Positions 1 through 10,870 of a stretch of DNA of 64,000 nt are shown piece after piece. Below the pieces are notes generated by a model. It saw only the letters and a program-made list of their open reading frames with translations, was not told the origin of the DNA and did no database searches. Source of the DNA: Torreya grandis. Its lineage: Eukaryota > Streptophyta > Pinopsida > Cupressales > Taxaceae. Numbering within the stretch: the first letter of the stretch is position 1; each line of letters starts with the position of its first letter. The stretch is taken from positions 7,708,501 through 7,772,500 of the forward strand of contig JARHVA010000021.1 in assembly GCA_037957365.1 (NCBI GenBank), given 5' to 3'. The position numbers and the translations under genes were made by a program.

Positions 1-240
1 TTGATAAAGAATAAATAATGGTTTGCCCTTGTAGAGCTAATTTTATTCTAACATTGTTTAGATGTTGTGCCCCAGCATGGGCAATTGGAGGGCAAAATAG
101 CTAAAAGATATAATCCAACAAATAGGTCAAAGTGAGTGGGAATAAATGTACATGTGATGGTATAATGGTGTAGGAATCCATATAAAACCTAGAATATGAG
201 AATGCACAAAGTGATGGGAGAGATGAAAATAAGAATGGAG

Positions 241-315
241 TGGTCGAACTAACCTCAATAGAAATTGAGTGTTATCTACATAGTCTGGTAAGACCTTAAG
301 CTGATGTAGTTCTCC
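241..315 (-). other. Double-hairpin 3' RNA element, E4 copy a
   Basis: Read on the minus strand, CTACAT and ATGTAG enclose a GTCT/AGAC inner stem with loop TACC. A second hairpin, CTCAAT/ATTGAG, follows, then GGTTAG. The same layout with different but complementary inner arms occurs in E1, E2 and E3. Confidence 0.6.
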
Positions 316-1630
316 CAAGAATGGGATAGAATGGAATGAGGAATGATGAAAACTAACCAAGAATTTATTATACTAATAATGTATGTGAAGAGATTCACAT
401 ATAATAATAGATTTAAGTGCTAAAATGCATGATTACTATATGCTTATTTTCATATCATGAGCCTAGATTATGCAAAGTGTTCTTGAGAATTGTTAATCAG
501 AGTGATGTTAACATTAAGAATTTGAAACCTAAGTACACAGTACTTGATATAGAAAAATAAATTAGGCATCACAAGTATGAATGAATTAGAATTAAATAAT
601 ATTCCAATTGCACGGAGCCGATTTAAATGTTAATACCTATAACTAAGGATAATGGTAAAATAATGACCAAAACCAAAGTTACAACTATTTACATTTAAAC
701 AAAAAAGCAAAGATGAAACAAAGAAAAAAAGACATATTAAAAACATGAGATCAAGATACAAATAATCAAGATCTATGTGGACCATCAAGATGTACTTGGA
801 AAATAAAACAAAGAAGCAAGACCAAATAGGAAAATAAAAGACCATACAACAAACAATAATAAAATAAACACACACAAAATGTTTTTAATTTTTTGAATGT
901 TTTATGAATGTTTTAAGTATCTCAATGTGATTGAGGATTAAGAGATATGAATGGTATAAATCACAAGATGGTGAGAGCGTAGAAAAGTGCTCATTAAATA
1001 GCGAGAGTGTGCCAACTTAAAATGCTTTCAAGATGGCAAGAGCATATGATCAAAGGGATTGAGTTGACCTTGATGTGAATCAAACATGGCCTACATAACC
1101 CCAAAATAATCCAAATTCATAGTAATTTTTCCCACACAAAAGGCGATAAAAAACCAACTAGGTCACAACAAGTTCATAAACAAAGGCAAACTACAAGACA
1201 AATGATAATAGTAATAACTAAATGATATAGAAATACATGATAAAAAGGCATTGCACCTAATTTTCCCATAGGCAGTTATAATTAGGAAATAATGTCATAA
1301 TAATGATTTACCCATAGGTAGTTATAATCAATGATACCAAATAAGATGATAGATGAAAGATAACTTGCCAGATCAAATGTCACACTACTGCCATAAACTG
1401 TTATTAAACACAAAATTCTAAAATTGTTAAAACTAGATCAGAATCTCCCAAGAAAGTGTAGGATAAACCAAAGGGACCAGGGTCAAAATGGGATCAGTAA
1501 GATGACTAAAAACAAGCCTCGGTCAATGGTAAAGAAATGCTATAATAAAAATGGTATAAGGAAAATGATTAGAATAAAATTGGATATAGTGGCAAAAAAG
1601 TTGCCCCCAAGCAATGATTTGCTTAGATTG

Positions 1631-1715
1631 CTCAAAAAATGGTGAGAGTGTTGCTTAGGTTGTTCACAAAATGATGAGAGCATTCAAAATTAACAATTAC
1701 TTACAAAATGACAAG
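1631..1715 (-). repeat. CATTTT-loop hairpin repeats in E4 3' region
   Basis: Three short inverted repeats sit at 1631-1646, 1663-1678 and 1700-1715. On the minus strand the arms are CTCA/TGAG, TCAT/GTGA and CTTGT/GTAAG, around A/T-rich loops close to CATTTT. The E3 3' region has the same kind of unit at 43087-43230. Confidence 0.45.
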
Positions 1716-1730
1716 AGCATAACGAAAGGG

Positions 1731-1800
1731 TGACTGAGCTAACCTCAATAGAAATTGAGTACAACTTACATAGTCCCAAAGGACCTCAAGTCAATGTTCT
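1731..1800 (-). other. Double-hairpin 3' RNA element, E4 copy b
   Basis: On the minus strand ACAT/ATGT flanks GTCC-TTTG-GGAC. This is followed by a CTCAAT/ATTGAG hairpin and GGTTAGCTC. It is a second copy about 1.5 kb from copy a. Confidence 0.6.
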
Positions 1801-2681
1801 CAAAATAACACAGTTCATAGATTACAATGGTATAATAATGCCTATAATAAAATGGTCTATGGGGTTGCCCCCAAGAGACTAGGCAAGGTAATGGTGATTG
1901 GAAAAGTGAAAAATGGTTCTACTACTCTTGCTGACAGGGAGATGCACATCCTAGTCAATATGTGAGACAATAGAAATGATGAGTTATAAATTTGATATCA
2001 AATTCCGTTTCAAAAAAGCTACTCTATCAAGAAATTGTTGCTAATTTGGATCTCAATAATGCGTTCATGATCTTCATTAGTCATTGATTCTATTTCCTTT
2101 AAACACCGAGATAAGATATCTTTATAGCCTCAACAAAGGAAAGTGTTACCAGTGATAAATGATATAAGTGGGTAATAAATAGGTGGGTGATAATGGAATG
2201 TCTAATGAAAGGGTAAAAAATGAAGATCATGACTTTTAGTCACACATAATGTTGTTGATGTTGGATTTGACATAATTTTGGTTGTGGCAGGGATGAAGAC
2301 CTCTGAAGATGCTCTCAATAAGACCACCAATTTTTTTTGTTGTTTGATCTTGAGAGTAGTTACCATCCGATTATGTTGTATATTGGAAGTCATTTTGATT
2401 TGTTATTCAATAATATATTTAGTAAATAATGAAGAACTTTTGTTCTCAATTTTTGGTGCCTTGATGAGGTTTTCAGCAATGAACTTGTTCTAATCATCCC
2501 ATAACACCTCTGAGAAGGTTTCACAAAGATATGATAACATTTGAATCTAATTGTCTTCTAGTGATTTTGAAAAGATTTCACTAAAAGATGATGAGTTTGA
2601 TATTTGTTTATCCCCTAGCACCTTTGAAAAGGTTTCATTAGGAGATTGTTCTTCTTTTGAATGAATGTGGTCTTCATCCTA

Positions 2682-3056
2682 TTAATATTCTATAAATGGT
2701 ATGTCACCATGGATGCAATTTAATAAAATGTGATCCTGTCGGTCCCAATCGATGTTTGTGGGAGGTAGAATGTCAATATAATGGCTATGTTGGGTGGTAA
2801 TAATGGTGGGATGATGAAAAGTATCACAATCCTCATAAAATATATTAGGAGAACTTGCATCGATGCTAAAGTAATCATCCTCAAAAATCATACAAGGATC
2901 ATAAATATATTCAAATTGATCTGCAAGACAATTGTAACCAATGTTGTAACAACCATGACTATAATCTATATTTGAATTTGATTTTGAAACAAGGAACTCT
3001 AAATCTAATGTTGTAATTGATGATGATTCTATTTTTGATGCTAAATATGATGTTAG
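2682..3056 (-). pseudogene. E4 coding remnant, gag-pol linker-like
   Basis: An open minus-strand frame is cut at 3056 by the E1 insertion. The translated segment contains PPTNIDWDRQDH near its C-terminus. This resembles YYPQLIDWDQQESS in the protease-RT linker of E3 (47670-47957), so it is probably the same spacer region. The ATG at 3125 belongs to the E1 LTR and is not the native start. No catalytic motif is present, and function is unknown apart from being part of a retroelement polyprotein. Confidence 0.5.
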
Positions 3057-4427
3057 TGTAGACACCAAAATCATGTCTAACCCTTGGTCATCTCCCCCCC
3101 TTGGTCCCTTTCCACTTCTAACCATGCCTAACCTATGTCTTATTAATTTAAAATAATCATCTATTTTAAATTAATAATTCTCTCTCTCTCATGACACCTC
3201 ACCACCCTAGGATGCCTCTCCTTGGATTCCATTCCTCACCCCATGCCATGCCTTAATGACCTAAATCCCATCTTAACCCTTCCTATCGCACTCATTTAAA
3301 CCCCTGTCGACCGTTTTCCCATGACATTTGACCCTGGCGGCTTGTAAGAATGGGCAGAGGGCTAAAATTAGCCTCTATCCCCATTCTTCAACCACTGACA
3401 TTAGTCAAAAGTTGGCCGACGTCGGTGGTTCTGTCGGCATCGGTTGCCTTTAAAACTGTGTTCAACACCCCAAACGCAAGATCTTCAATCCGACCTTCTT
3501 TCAATCTGATCTTCAATCAGCCAATCTTCCAGTCCTCCTCGAGCATGAATCAGACCTCTCTCTCTCTCTCAGGCACATAGCAAGCTACAACAACAATAGG
3601 TACTCTGCATCAGTCATTCCACCTTGCTGGAGGTCTTCTACACCAGCAGCATCAGCAACAGGGACAAGCATCAGCAACACTCCTTCTTTAGCAAGCCACA
3701 GGTAAGTATTTCCTCTATGTTTTCATCATGTTTTCTAGTTATTGCTTCTAAGTGATATGAACTAGACTCAACCATCATCAACCAGACTATCAACTAGACC
3801 ACAGACTCGACCTGCCCTTCTCGGAGACGCTGAAAGGCCTCCTCTACCCCTCTATCCCTTTTTGACATCCTGTCCATTATCCCAGACCTCTGCACAGACT
3901 CTCAGACCATTCAAACAGACCTAGAACCCTTTTTTAGACCCATCCACAGACCATAAACTTGTCCAGACCCCGTCCCAGACCATTGTCCTGACCGACATCG
4001 ACCGCTGCCCCCACCGACATCGACAGACTTGACCAACTAACGTCGGCAAAAAAATTGATGCTGGCGACTGTGACCAAACTAACAATAGCCTTCAGGTACA
4101 CATTTGATTTCATTTCTTTTATTCTATCTTTATCATTTCTTTTTCTAACTATATTCTACTTTTTATCAGTGGACTATCATCCTCCAAGAAGTCTTTGCAC
4201 TTTTAGGACCAAGCTTTCACTTGGCAGTCCACTTTCTAGCCATCTAACAACTTTTGTGTTTGAGTCTCTTTTTTCTACAGGTGTCATCCTCCACAACCAA
4301 AGAGGATTTCTCTCAGCCGTTTGAATTTGGTGCGCAAGACTACATCTGGGTACGTACAAACCCTCGACCATTTATCTTAGTTTCTCATTTCCTTTTGAAT
4401 GTGAAAAGCGAAAATCGTATAGAAACA
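3057..4427 (+). repeat. E1 5' LTR
   Basis: It runs from TGTAGACACC to GAAACA (1371 bp) and is almost identical to 11564-12962; in the first 120 bases I see two substitutions and one indel. It contains CGACGTCG-type palindromes near 3418 and decayed forms (CGACATCG) at 3990-4065. Confidence 0.95.
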
Positions 4428-4430
4428 TTC

Positions 4431-4448
4431 TGGCACGCCCGGTGGGAC
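4431..4448 (+). other. E1 primer-binding site
   Basis: TGGCACGCCCGGTGGGAC starts three bases after the LTR. A TGG start and this GC-rich sequence fit complementarity to a tRNA 3' end, as described for tRNA-Arg-primed Tat/Ogre elements. E2, E3 and E4 carry variants at the same position. Confidence 0.85.
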
Positions 4449-5250
4449 CCTAGGGTCTTCATTGGGTTATTTTCATTTCTTTTCATATAGGTGCATTAAG
4501 TTTCTCCTTGCATCTTCTTCCTCTATCTCTTCCAAAAGACATTATCAGCAAAAATTAAAAAGAATAGCTCTTTTTCTTTTCTCTTCTTGCATCTTAGACT
4601 AGTCAAAGTCATACTCTTCAACCCTTTCTCCATTTGTCTACATCCAAACTCACATTTTTATTTAGACTTAAAATTTACTGCATTTCATTTCTTCTTGACT
4701 GCATACTTAGTCCACATCTAGTAATTAAAAACCGCATCATGAATTAATCATAGTCCACTTATGTTACACAACCAAATCACTTGCACAAATCAAACATCAA
4801 AACTTACCTGAGACAAGGCCCGACTGGGATTTCATCACCCAGCAGATACCTTACCCATCTTAGTAATCCCACTTGGACTTCACTACCAAGGGGAAAGCCC
4901 ACTCTGTTCTCTGGCAGAGGATAATCTCTAGGGGAAGTATATACTGGCTAAGCTGGCCCAGCTTATCACTGGGTTCGTGAAGTGAGGGGAGCTTGCTCCT
5001 TAACACCAGGCCATGTACAGAACCTAACACAGACTCTTGAGCATTGAAACTAACGTGAAACCATCTTTAGACTACTTCTTCTAGGACCTGTCTCAAAAGC
5101 CAATCTCCCAAACACATTCTAAGGCATAAGCCAACACGATCCTAATAATTTATTCCTAGGGATTTAACGTTTAGGGTCTACTTGTTTTCTTCTTCTTTTA
5201 TGTTCTTATCTACTTGTTTGATCTTGTGAGGACGTTTTGTCTTGCCTTGA
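4449..5250 (+). other. E1 leader with conserved hairpins
   Basis: The leader is untranslated. Hairpins lie at 4824-4842 (CTGGG/CCCAG, loop ATTTCATCA), 4872-4890 (CTTGG/CCAAG, loop ACTTCACTA, extendable by CCC/GGG) and 4957-4973 (CCCAG/CTGGG). The first two share a loop pattern but have different stems, and both recur in the E2 leader. The position, between primer site and gag, is where packaging and dimerisation signals usually lie. Confidence 0.6.
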
Positions 5251-8200
5251 ATGGTTTTGACATGTAGTCAAACTAAGGCTCTTGTCAACCACGCGAGGTA
5301 TCAACCGCTTCCGCCTTCACCGTCCATAACTAGTCCCTTAATGGAGTTTCATTTGGAGACCGAACGAACTCTTACTCGACTGACCCTGACTCAGACTCCC
5401 ATTGTCCCTCAAGGGGACCAAGATTTTGAAAGATTCTTGGACCTCAATGTCAAAGCCCTGCAATATTATCTCATGTGAAGATGAACGCGAGACTCCTTAG
5501 GCAACCCGATCTATGGGATGCCAACCTCTTTAGTCAAGACAACAGCCGTATCGACAACGTCTGTGGTTTAACCCATAGACACCCAGGCTATCACCTTGAC
5601 TAATAACCAGCCCATGACCAACCTTCTAAGTGTGGCTTCTCCTTCCATCTCTGGGCCCACTTCCACTGGGGTTTCGGCCCCCCATCAACCGCAACCTATT
5701 CAACCGACCTCTACCCCTTTCCAAAATTTGGTTGTCTCTATCCCGCCTACTCTCACCCCCATCAACACTAGGGTGGCCACTCATCCATTGGCTAATGTTA
5801 CCGCTATCCAACCACCTATGTAACATCAAGCCTAGCCATGCCTTCTGCCTTCACAACCCAACCACCCTTGGCCTCCACTTCTATCCCAACGACTAGTTAT
5901 CAGTACGGTGCACCCCTACAAGTGCAACCGACTACGTTGTATGCCCCTTCTAGCATATTCCAAGTGCCCTACAACCTAGGGGGTGCTCCACCTACCAATT
6001 CGTTAGCAGACATAGTCAAAATGCTGATGGATAAAATGTCTAGTCTTGAGACCTCTATTTTTGGTTCACGCAATGCCCTTTCATATGAGCAAATTTGTAA
6101 TGAACCCATTCATCCCTCCATCCCAATCCGACCGTATCCCAGTCAGTGGGAGCTTCCTAAATTTTCTCATTTCTAGAGTAAGGAAGACCCACAATAGCAC
6201 CTATGAGCATTTAGACATGCTTGTTATCTCATAGCCCATGACGATGTGTTGTTACTACGCATGTTTCCCATGTCGCTTTCTGGCCTTGCCCTTGATTGGT
6301 ACAACTCTCTTACCAGTCACTCCCTCTTTTCATTCACTCAACTTGCCCAATTATTCCTTGACCATTTCTCAATTAATATCACCAAAAAGGTCTTTATCAC
6401 AGACCTCTACTCTATCAGGCAGTTTGATGACGAATCCATAGTCGATTTCGTCGCCCATTGGAGAGGCTTGATCAACCAACTCTCCTTCCCTTTACCTCAA
6501 CCTGAGCTCATCAAGCTATTTTCTTGATCATGTGCCAAGCACATCTCATCCACCTTGCGGGTTCAAACATTCCGCACTTTTGATGAAGCTTTCACCATGG
6601 CCCGAAAGCTTGAACTCCATGCTATTGAAGAAAATAGGGTTAAATTACGTAATACCAACGCAAAAACTAATGACCCTTCTTCTTCCAGACCTTCTTCTTC
6701 CCACTCCAAGTCCAAAGGAGTGGCAAACACTGTGGTCATCATATCACCATCTTCAACAACAACTAATCAATCTCAACCTTTAACATCTCAAAGCATCACC
6801 AAATAATTCCAACAACGGTACATACAGTGTCAGTATACTCCTATAGGAGAGTCATACGCTTCTGTGTTGGAAAAACTCGTCAAGCAGAGGGTCCTCAATC
6901 TCCCTCCAATCTGACCACCTCAATTCAACTCCTCAAAAGCCCTCCCTACATGGTATAGGGAGAATGACTTCTGTCACTTTCACCGTGTCCAAGGCCATGA
7001 CATCAACAACTGCCAAACCTTCAAGAACATTGTCCAAGACATGATAGATAAGGGGGATCTTGTCTTGGATAACCCGAATGTGCCACCTAATCAAAACATC
7101 GACATCTTTAGACAACCCTTTCCTAACCATCCTCCTAATCAAAACAATATCCAAACCATGACCAATGAACCCCAAGACCATAATATACGCACGGTCAACA
7201 CTGTCTCGCCTCTTGTCCCTGACCATCCTCCATCACAGGTAGAAGAGCCTTCTTCTCCTGTTAGTCCTCCATCAACCTATCTTATATTGTAGGATGCCTT
7301 GACCATACCTATGCCATTATCCCCACCTTCATCCTTCCTCCTACCAATGGAGGACCCTACCTTGCCTACTCCTCAACCGCAAATAGAAGGCACCATCATC
7401 CCTACCCTTTATCCTCTTGAGGAGCCACACTCTCCTATTTCTTCTCCACCAAGAGAAGAACCAGTCTCTTCATCCATTTTGACCGAGGAAGATCCAGTCA
7501 CGGTTTCCTCTTGTCTTTTGCCTGAGATTGCTACATCTCACTCATCTCTGTCCACATCTGAACCCAAACCCGTATCTAACCTCACCTCGCACAATGGTGG
7601 CCATCAACCCAAACCAAAGAAGGCCACTAAACCACACTGGAGGACTCCTCCCCCACTTTCATCATTACCTTCAATTTTGGGCCCGCAGCCATCCACTTCA
7701 ATAGGAGTGCTTCCCACTCCCATACCTCATAAAGGCAAATTGCCTCCATTACTCTCTCAACCCCTCAAACATATATTTCTTCCCAAGCATCCAACACCTA
7801 TCACCACCAAAGTGCCATCTACACATGTGGCTACACCACCCATGAAAATGATGGTATGACCAATGCCTCTTATGCCTCTTAAACCAAAGTCATCAACCCC
7901 CACTGCAACAAAACATGCAGACCCATTGGCAAGTTCTTATGCCTTGCTGTTACGACAATTGTTGCAGTCTTCTCGCATTAGTCTCCCACCTCTTAAACCA
8001 TATCAATCTCTTAGACCAAAACCGCCCTGGTTTGATGACACTCAGATTTGTGCATATCATCGCATGCCTGGGCATGACACTGAGCAATGTTGTGCCCTCA
8101 AGGTTATTGTTCACCAATGTTTGGAGAAAGACACCCTTCTTCTTGACCACATTATCAACAAACCTTCAACACCGTCTCTTGCCTCTTAGACCTCCTCATC

Positions 8201-8678
8201 TTCCTCACACTTATCAACTCTTAGATCAAGACCATATTGGTTTAACAACACTAAATTTTGTCACTATCACCACACTCTGGGACATGACACTGAGCGTTGT
8301 TGTGCTCTTAAAGCGGCCATTCGTCAACACCAGAAAAAGGATACCCTTTTCATTAAGGATCCTCTTAACCACTTGTTAACCAAATCACCAACATCATCAC
8401 ATGCTTCCCAAACCTCTTCACCCTCATCGACATCTCATCAACAGACTATGGTCCCTCCACCGCCTTTAACCCCATTATTCAAAATCAACACAGTCAATCT
8501 GACCACCAAGCCTCAACCGACCTTGACCAATCTATCAAACATTCTCCCTAGCTGCTTGGGGAATTCAACATTCATCCAAGCCTCGACCAACCTTTCAACC
8601 CAGTCTCGACCAAATATCAATCACTCTTTTAATCCTAAACCTCGACTAGGCCTCAACCAAGCCTCGACCATGCCTTGA
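5251..8678 (+). pseudogene. gag: E1 gag, broken by stops and one frame change
   Basis: Gag is the structural protein that would package element RNA in cytoplasmic particles. The start at 5251 (MVLTCSQ) matches the E2 start at 31500. A frame change lies near 5825. Downstream the frame is shared, with stops at about 6174, 6525, 6804, 6910, 7290, 7857 and 8187; several look like C-to-T changes. Around 6246-6527 lies the core Gag domain (LSGLALDWYNSL, then QLFLDHF). A CX2HX4HX4C knuckle lies at about 6969-7010. A long proline-, serine- and threonine-rich tract fills 7100-8000. Two more knuckles follow at about 8049-8092 and 8257-8300. No pol follows. Confidence 0.85.
8006..8385 (+). other. Tandemly duplicated zinc-knuckle unit in E1 Gag
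   Basis: Two units about 210 bp apart encode WFDDTQICAYHRMPGHDTEQC and WFNNTKFCHYHHTLGHDTERC-like segments, each followed by CALK and KDTL. They share one reading frame, interrupted only by the stop at 8187. E2 has a single unit here (28270-28380), and its next segment (TSHQQAM) corresponds to TSHQQTM after the second E1 unit. This points to a duplication in the E1 lineage or a loss in E2. Confidence 0.8.
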
Positions 8679-9300
8679 CCAAACAAGCATCGACCTGACC
8701 TCGACCAAACATTCAACCTATCTTTGACCAAACATTCAACCCAACCTCAACCAAACATCAACCAACCTTTTCATCAAAACATTCAACCTGACCTCGACCA
8801 GACCATTGACCAGACCTCGACCAAACCTTGACCAAGCATCAACCAACCTTTTAATCATGACTTCGACCAAACATTGACCAAATATCAATCAACCTTGACC
8901 AAACCTCGACCACACCTTGACTAATCATCAACCAACCTTTTAAATAATGACCAGACAATCGACCAAACATCAACCGACCTCGACCAAACACTGAACACAT
9001 ATCAATTAACCTAGCCTTGACCAACCATTGACCAAGTCTCAACCAAACATCCACCAACCAAACCTCAACCAAACCTTGACCAAACATTAACCAATCTTTT
9101 AATCATGATATCGACCAATCATTGACCAAATATCAATTGACCAAGCCATTGACCCAATCTCGACCAAACCTCAACCAAACATTCAACCCAACCATTGACC
9201 AATCATCGACCAAATATCCATCGACCCGACCCTCGACCAAACATTCAACCAATCTTGACCAGTCAATGACCATATCAACCAAATTCACATCCAACATCAA
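8511..9300 (+). repeat. Degenerate CGACCAAAC minisatellite replacing pol in E1
   Basis: Some 790 bp are built from variants of CCTCGACCAAAC and TTGACCAAACATC, with units of roughly 11-13 bp in irregular order. The array lies between the end of gag and the remnant of the integrase C-terminus. E2 has several kilobases of pol at the corresponding place. A short GTGACCAAT at the right edge also occurs in E2 integrase, which may be where expansion began. Confidence 0.8.
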
Positions 9301-9440
9301 TCAACACGTGACCAATCTCAAAGAGGCAAATCGGGCAAGTTTTCTCCTAATTGACTCGGACCTCATCATAACGCACAAGCATGGACCAGGGACTTATCAG
9401 AACCTGAGCCCCTTTATGCCTTGCATCTATGACCATTCTA
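9301..9440 (+). pseudogene. E1 remnant of integrase C-terminus
   Basis: From CACGTGACCAATCT onward the sequence matches the minus strand of E2 at about 23260-23370. The encoded NQHVTNLKEA and KHGPGTYQNLSP correspond to the integrase C-terminal region in E2. Only this tail of pol survives in E1; catalytic residues are absent. Confidence 0.6.
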
Positions 9441-9687
9441 CTGTTAGTCGAGTCCTCGTCCACTTGACATTTAACTTGAGCTCATCCCTTGAGCATCCCT
9501 GTCCTCTTTATCCTCATTCCTTTCAACCCTATTCCCCTAAACAAATCCTATATAACCCTTTTATAAAGTATGGATGCTTTGTCCTAATAAAAGGGATCCC
9601 TTGAACTTCTAAAGTCTTGTCCATGACTCACAATTCTGTCAAAAATAAATCAAGATGTCAAAATATCTAAGGTCACAAAATCAAAAG

Positions 9688-9818
9688 ATAGACTGCTCCC
9701 TTGAAGGACAGTTGTACTGTCATTGTTATAGCTAATAGATTGCTCCCTCGAAGGACAGCTATTCAAAGCCCTTATATATAAAGCAAAAATATAGACCACT
9801 CCCTTGAAGGATGGCTAT
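9688..9818 (+). other. Three 28-nt hairpins in E1 3' region
   Basis: Units at 9688-9715, 9735-9762 and 9791-9818 fold alike: a 4-bp outer arm, a 1-nt bulge, a 3-bp arm, a 1-nt bulge, TCC/GGA and a 6-nt loop CTYGAA. Outer arms are ATAG/TTGT, ATAG/CTAT and ATAG/CTAT; middle arms are CTG/CAG, TTG/CAG and CCA/TGG. Pairing is kept, with G-U allowed, while the sequence varies. E2 has three matching units at 22805-22930. Confidence 0.65.
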
Positions 9819-9850
9819 GACTAAATCCTTCTATAAACAACACTTTTTTA

Positions 9851-9935
9851 GAAGCTTCCCGCATCGATTAGCTTCACAAATGACCACAAAAGCAAAATGA
9901 CATCCCTATGTAGACTTCTTGCATTGATCAGTCTG
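9851..9935 (+). other. Two 25-nt hairpins with CATCGATCA-type loop, E1
   Basis: 9851-9875 has arms GAAGC/GCTTC around a 15-nt loop ending GCATCGATTA. 9911-9935 has arms TAGAC/GTCTG around a similar loop ending GCATTGATCA. The arms differ completely while the loops match. The same pair occurs in E2 at 22687-22711 and 22746-22770. Confidence 0.65.
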
Positions 9936-10587
9936 CACCAAAAAAAAAAGTCATAGACTTGGCTTGTAGTCGTCTCAGGGTCTCCTATAAAAAGGGGAAA
10001 AGTTATCCCTACTAAAAGGGGTTACCCTATCCTCATATATCATATCACCTGCTCAAGGGACTTCGAGCTCACTTAAATGTCAAAGTGATTCGATTACCTC
10101 TCTAACACAACCCATGGTCAACGACGTAATGCATGAATGGGCTCTCAGTTCTAACAACCCCTATCTATGCTATCATTCTGGTCCGTGTCAATGAAAGAGC
10201 AATATGCCTTTCACTTTCTGCCCATTCACTTTGGTCACATTCAACCAAATCATTTTGCCAACCCAACCAAACCAACCCAAACATTTTCAAACCTGTCACA
10301 TTATCATAGACCATTCACATAGTTTCTATGAACACCAATACACATGGAAACTATTGACCACACAATTTATGTTAAGCATAAACCATTACTTGCTGAAGCA
10401 TAAATAGACTCAATTCATTTTTAGCATACATCCATCACAAATATGGAAAATTGCTAGGGATGAAAGCCCCCTTAACCAATGTTACAGAATACACCATCAC
10501 ACAATATGGAAAACGCTGTAACATCATCTTATCCTCATCATTTCAACACATGACTAAACCAATCATCAACCATTTTGCCTCTTGCCT

Positions 10588-10674
10588 GAACTACATTGGT
10601 CTGAGGCCCTAAGACTGGGGCTATGTAGGCAGCACTCAGTTGACACGACGTCCTCTGGGGTTAGCTCGACCACC
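10588..10674 (+). other. Double-hairpin 3' RNA element, E1 copy a
   Basis: CTACAT and ATGTAG enclose a CCC/GGG inner stem; a second hairpin CTCAG/CTGGG and then GGTTAGCTCGACC follow. Copy b lies 193 bp downstream. Confidence 0.6.
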
Positions 10675-10780
10675 CTCGTTTGTTCATCTCTTTGATGGAC
10701 AAACCTTCTTTCCTCCTTTGACCATGACTTGACCTCGACCAAGACCAATCCATAACTTTGACCCTCTTCCTCCCTTTTAG

Positions 10781-10870
10781 GGAGAACTACATTGGCCTGA
10801 GGCCCTTTCAACAGGGGATATGTAGGTAGCACTCAGTTGACATAGCATCTTTTGGGGTTAGCTCAGCCAC
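10781..10870 (+). other. Double-hairpin 3' RNA element, E1 copy b
   Basis: The layout is as in copy a, with inner arms CCCT/AGGG around TTCAAC and a second stem CTCA/TGGG. It is preceded by GGGAGAA as in E2 copy a and in E4 copy a (GGGAGAA on the minus strand). Confidence 0.6.

Larger units (their letters stand above)
1..2640 (-). other. E4 3' untranslated region with hairpin repeats
   Basis: No coding sequence is recognisable. The stretch holds motifs shared with the 3' region of E3 (41523-43860): copies of the CTACAT/ATGTAG double hairpin (241-315, 1731-1800, and a decayed one near 1058-1120), CATTTT-loop hairpins (1631-1715), and a motif containing CCCATAGG-AGTTATAAT at about 1260-1275 and 1307-1335. 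The short open frames here are not similar to any protein I recognise. Confidence 0.6.

Noticed and set aside
2278..2493. Plus-strand open frame in E4 3' region
   Set aside because: Hydrophobic, short, no homologue recognised, and located in an untranslated region.
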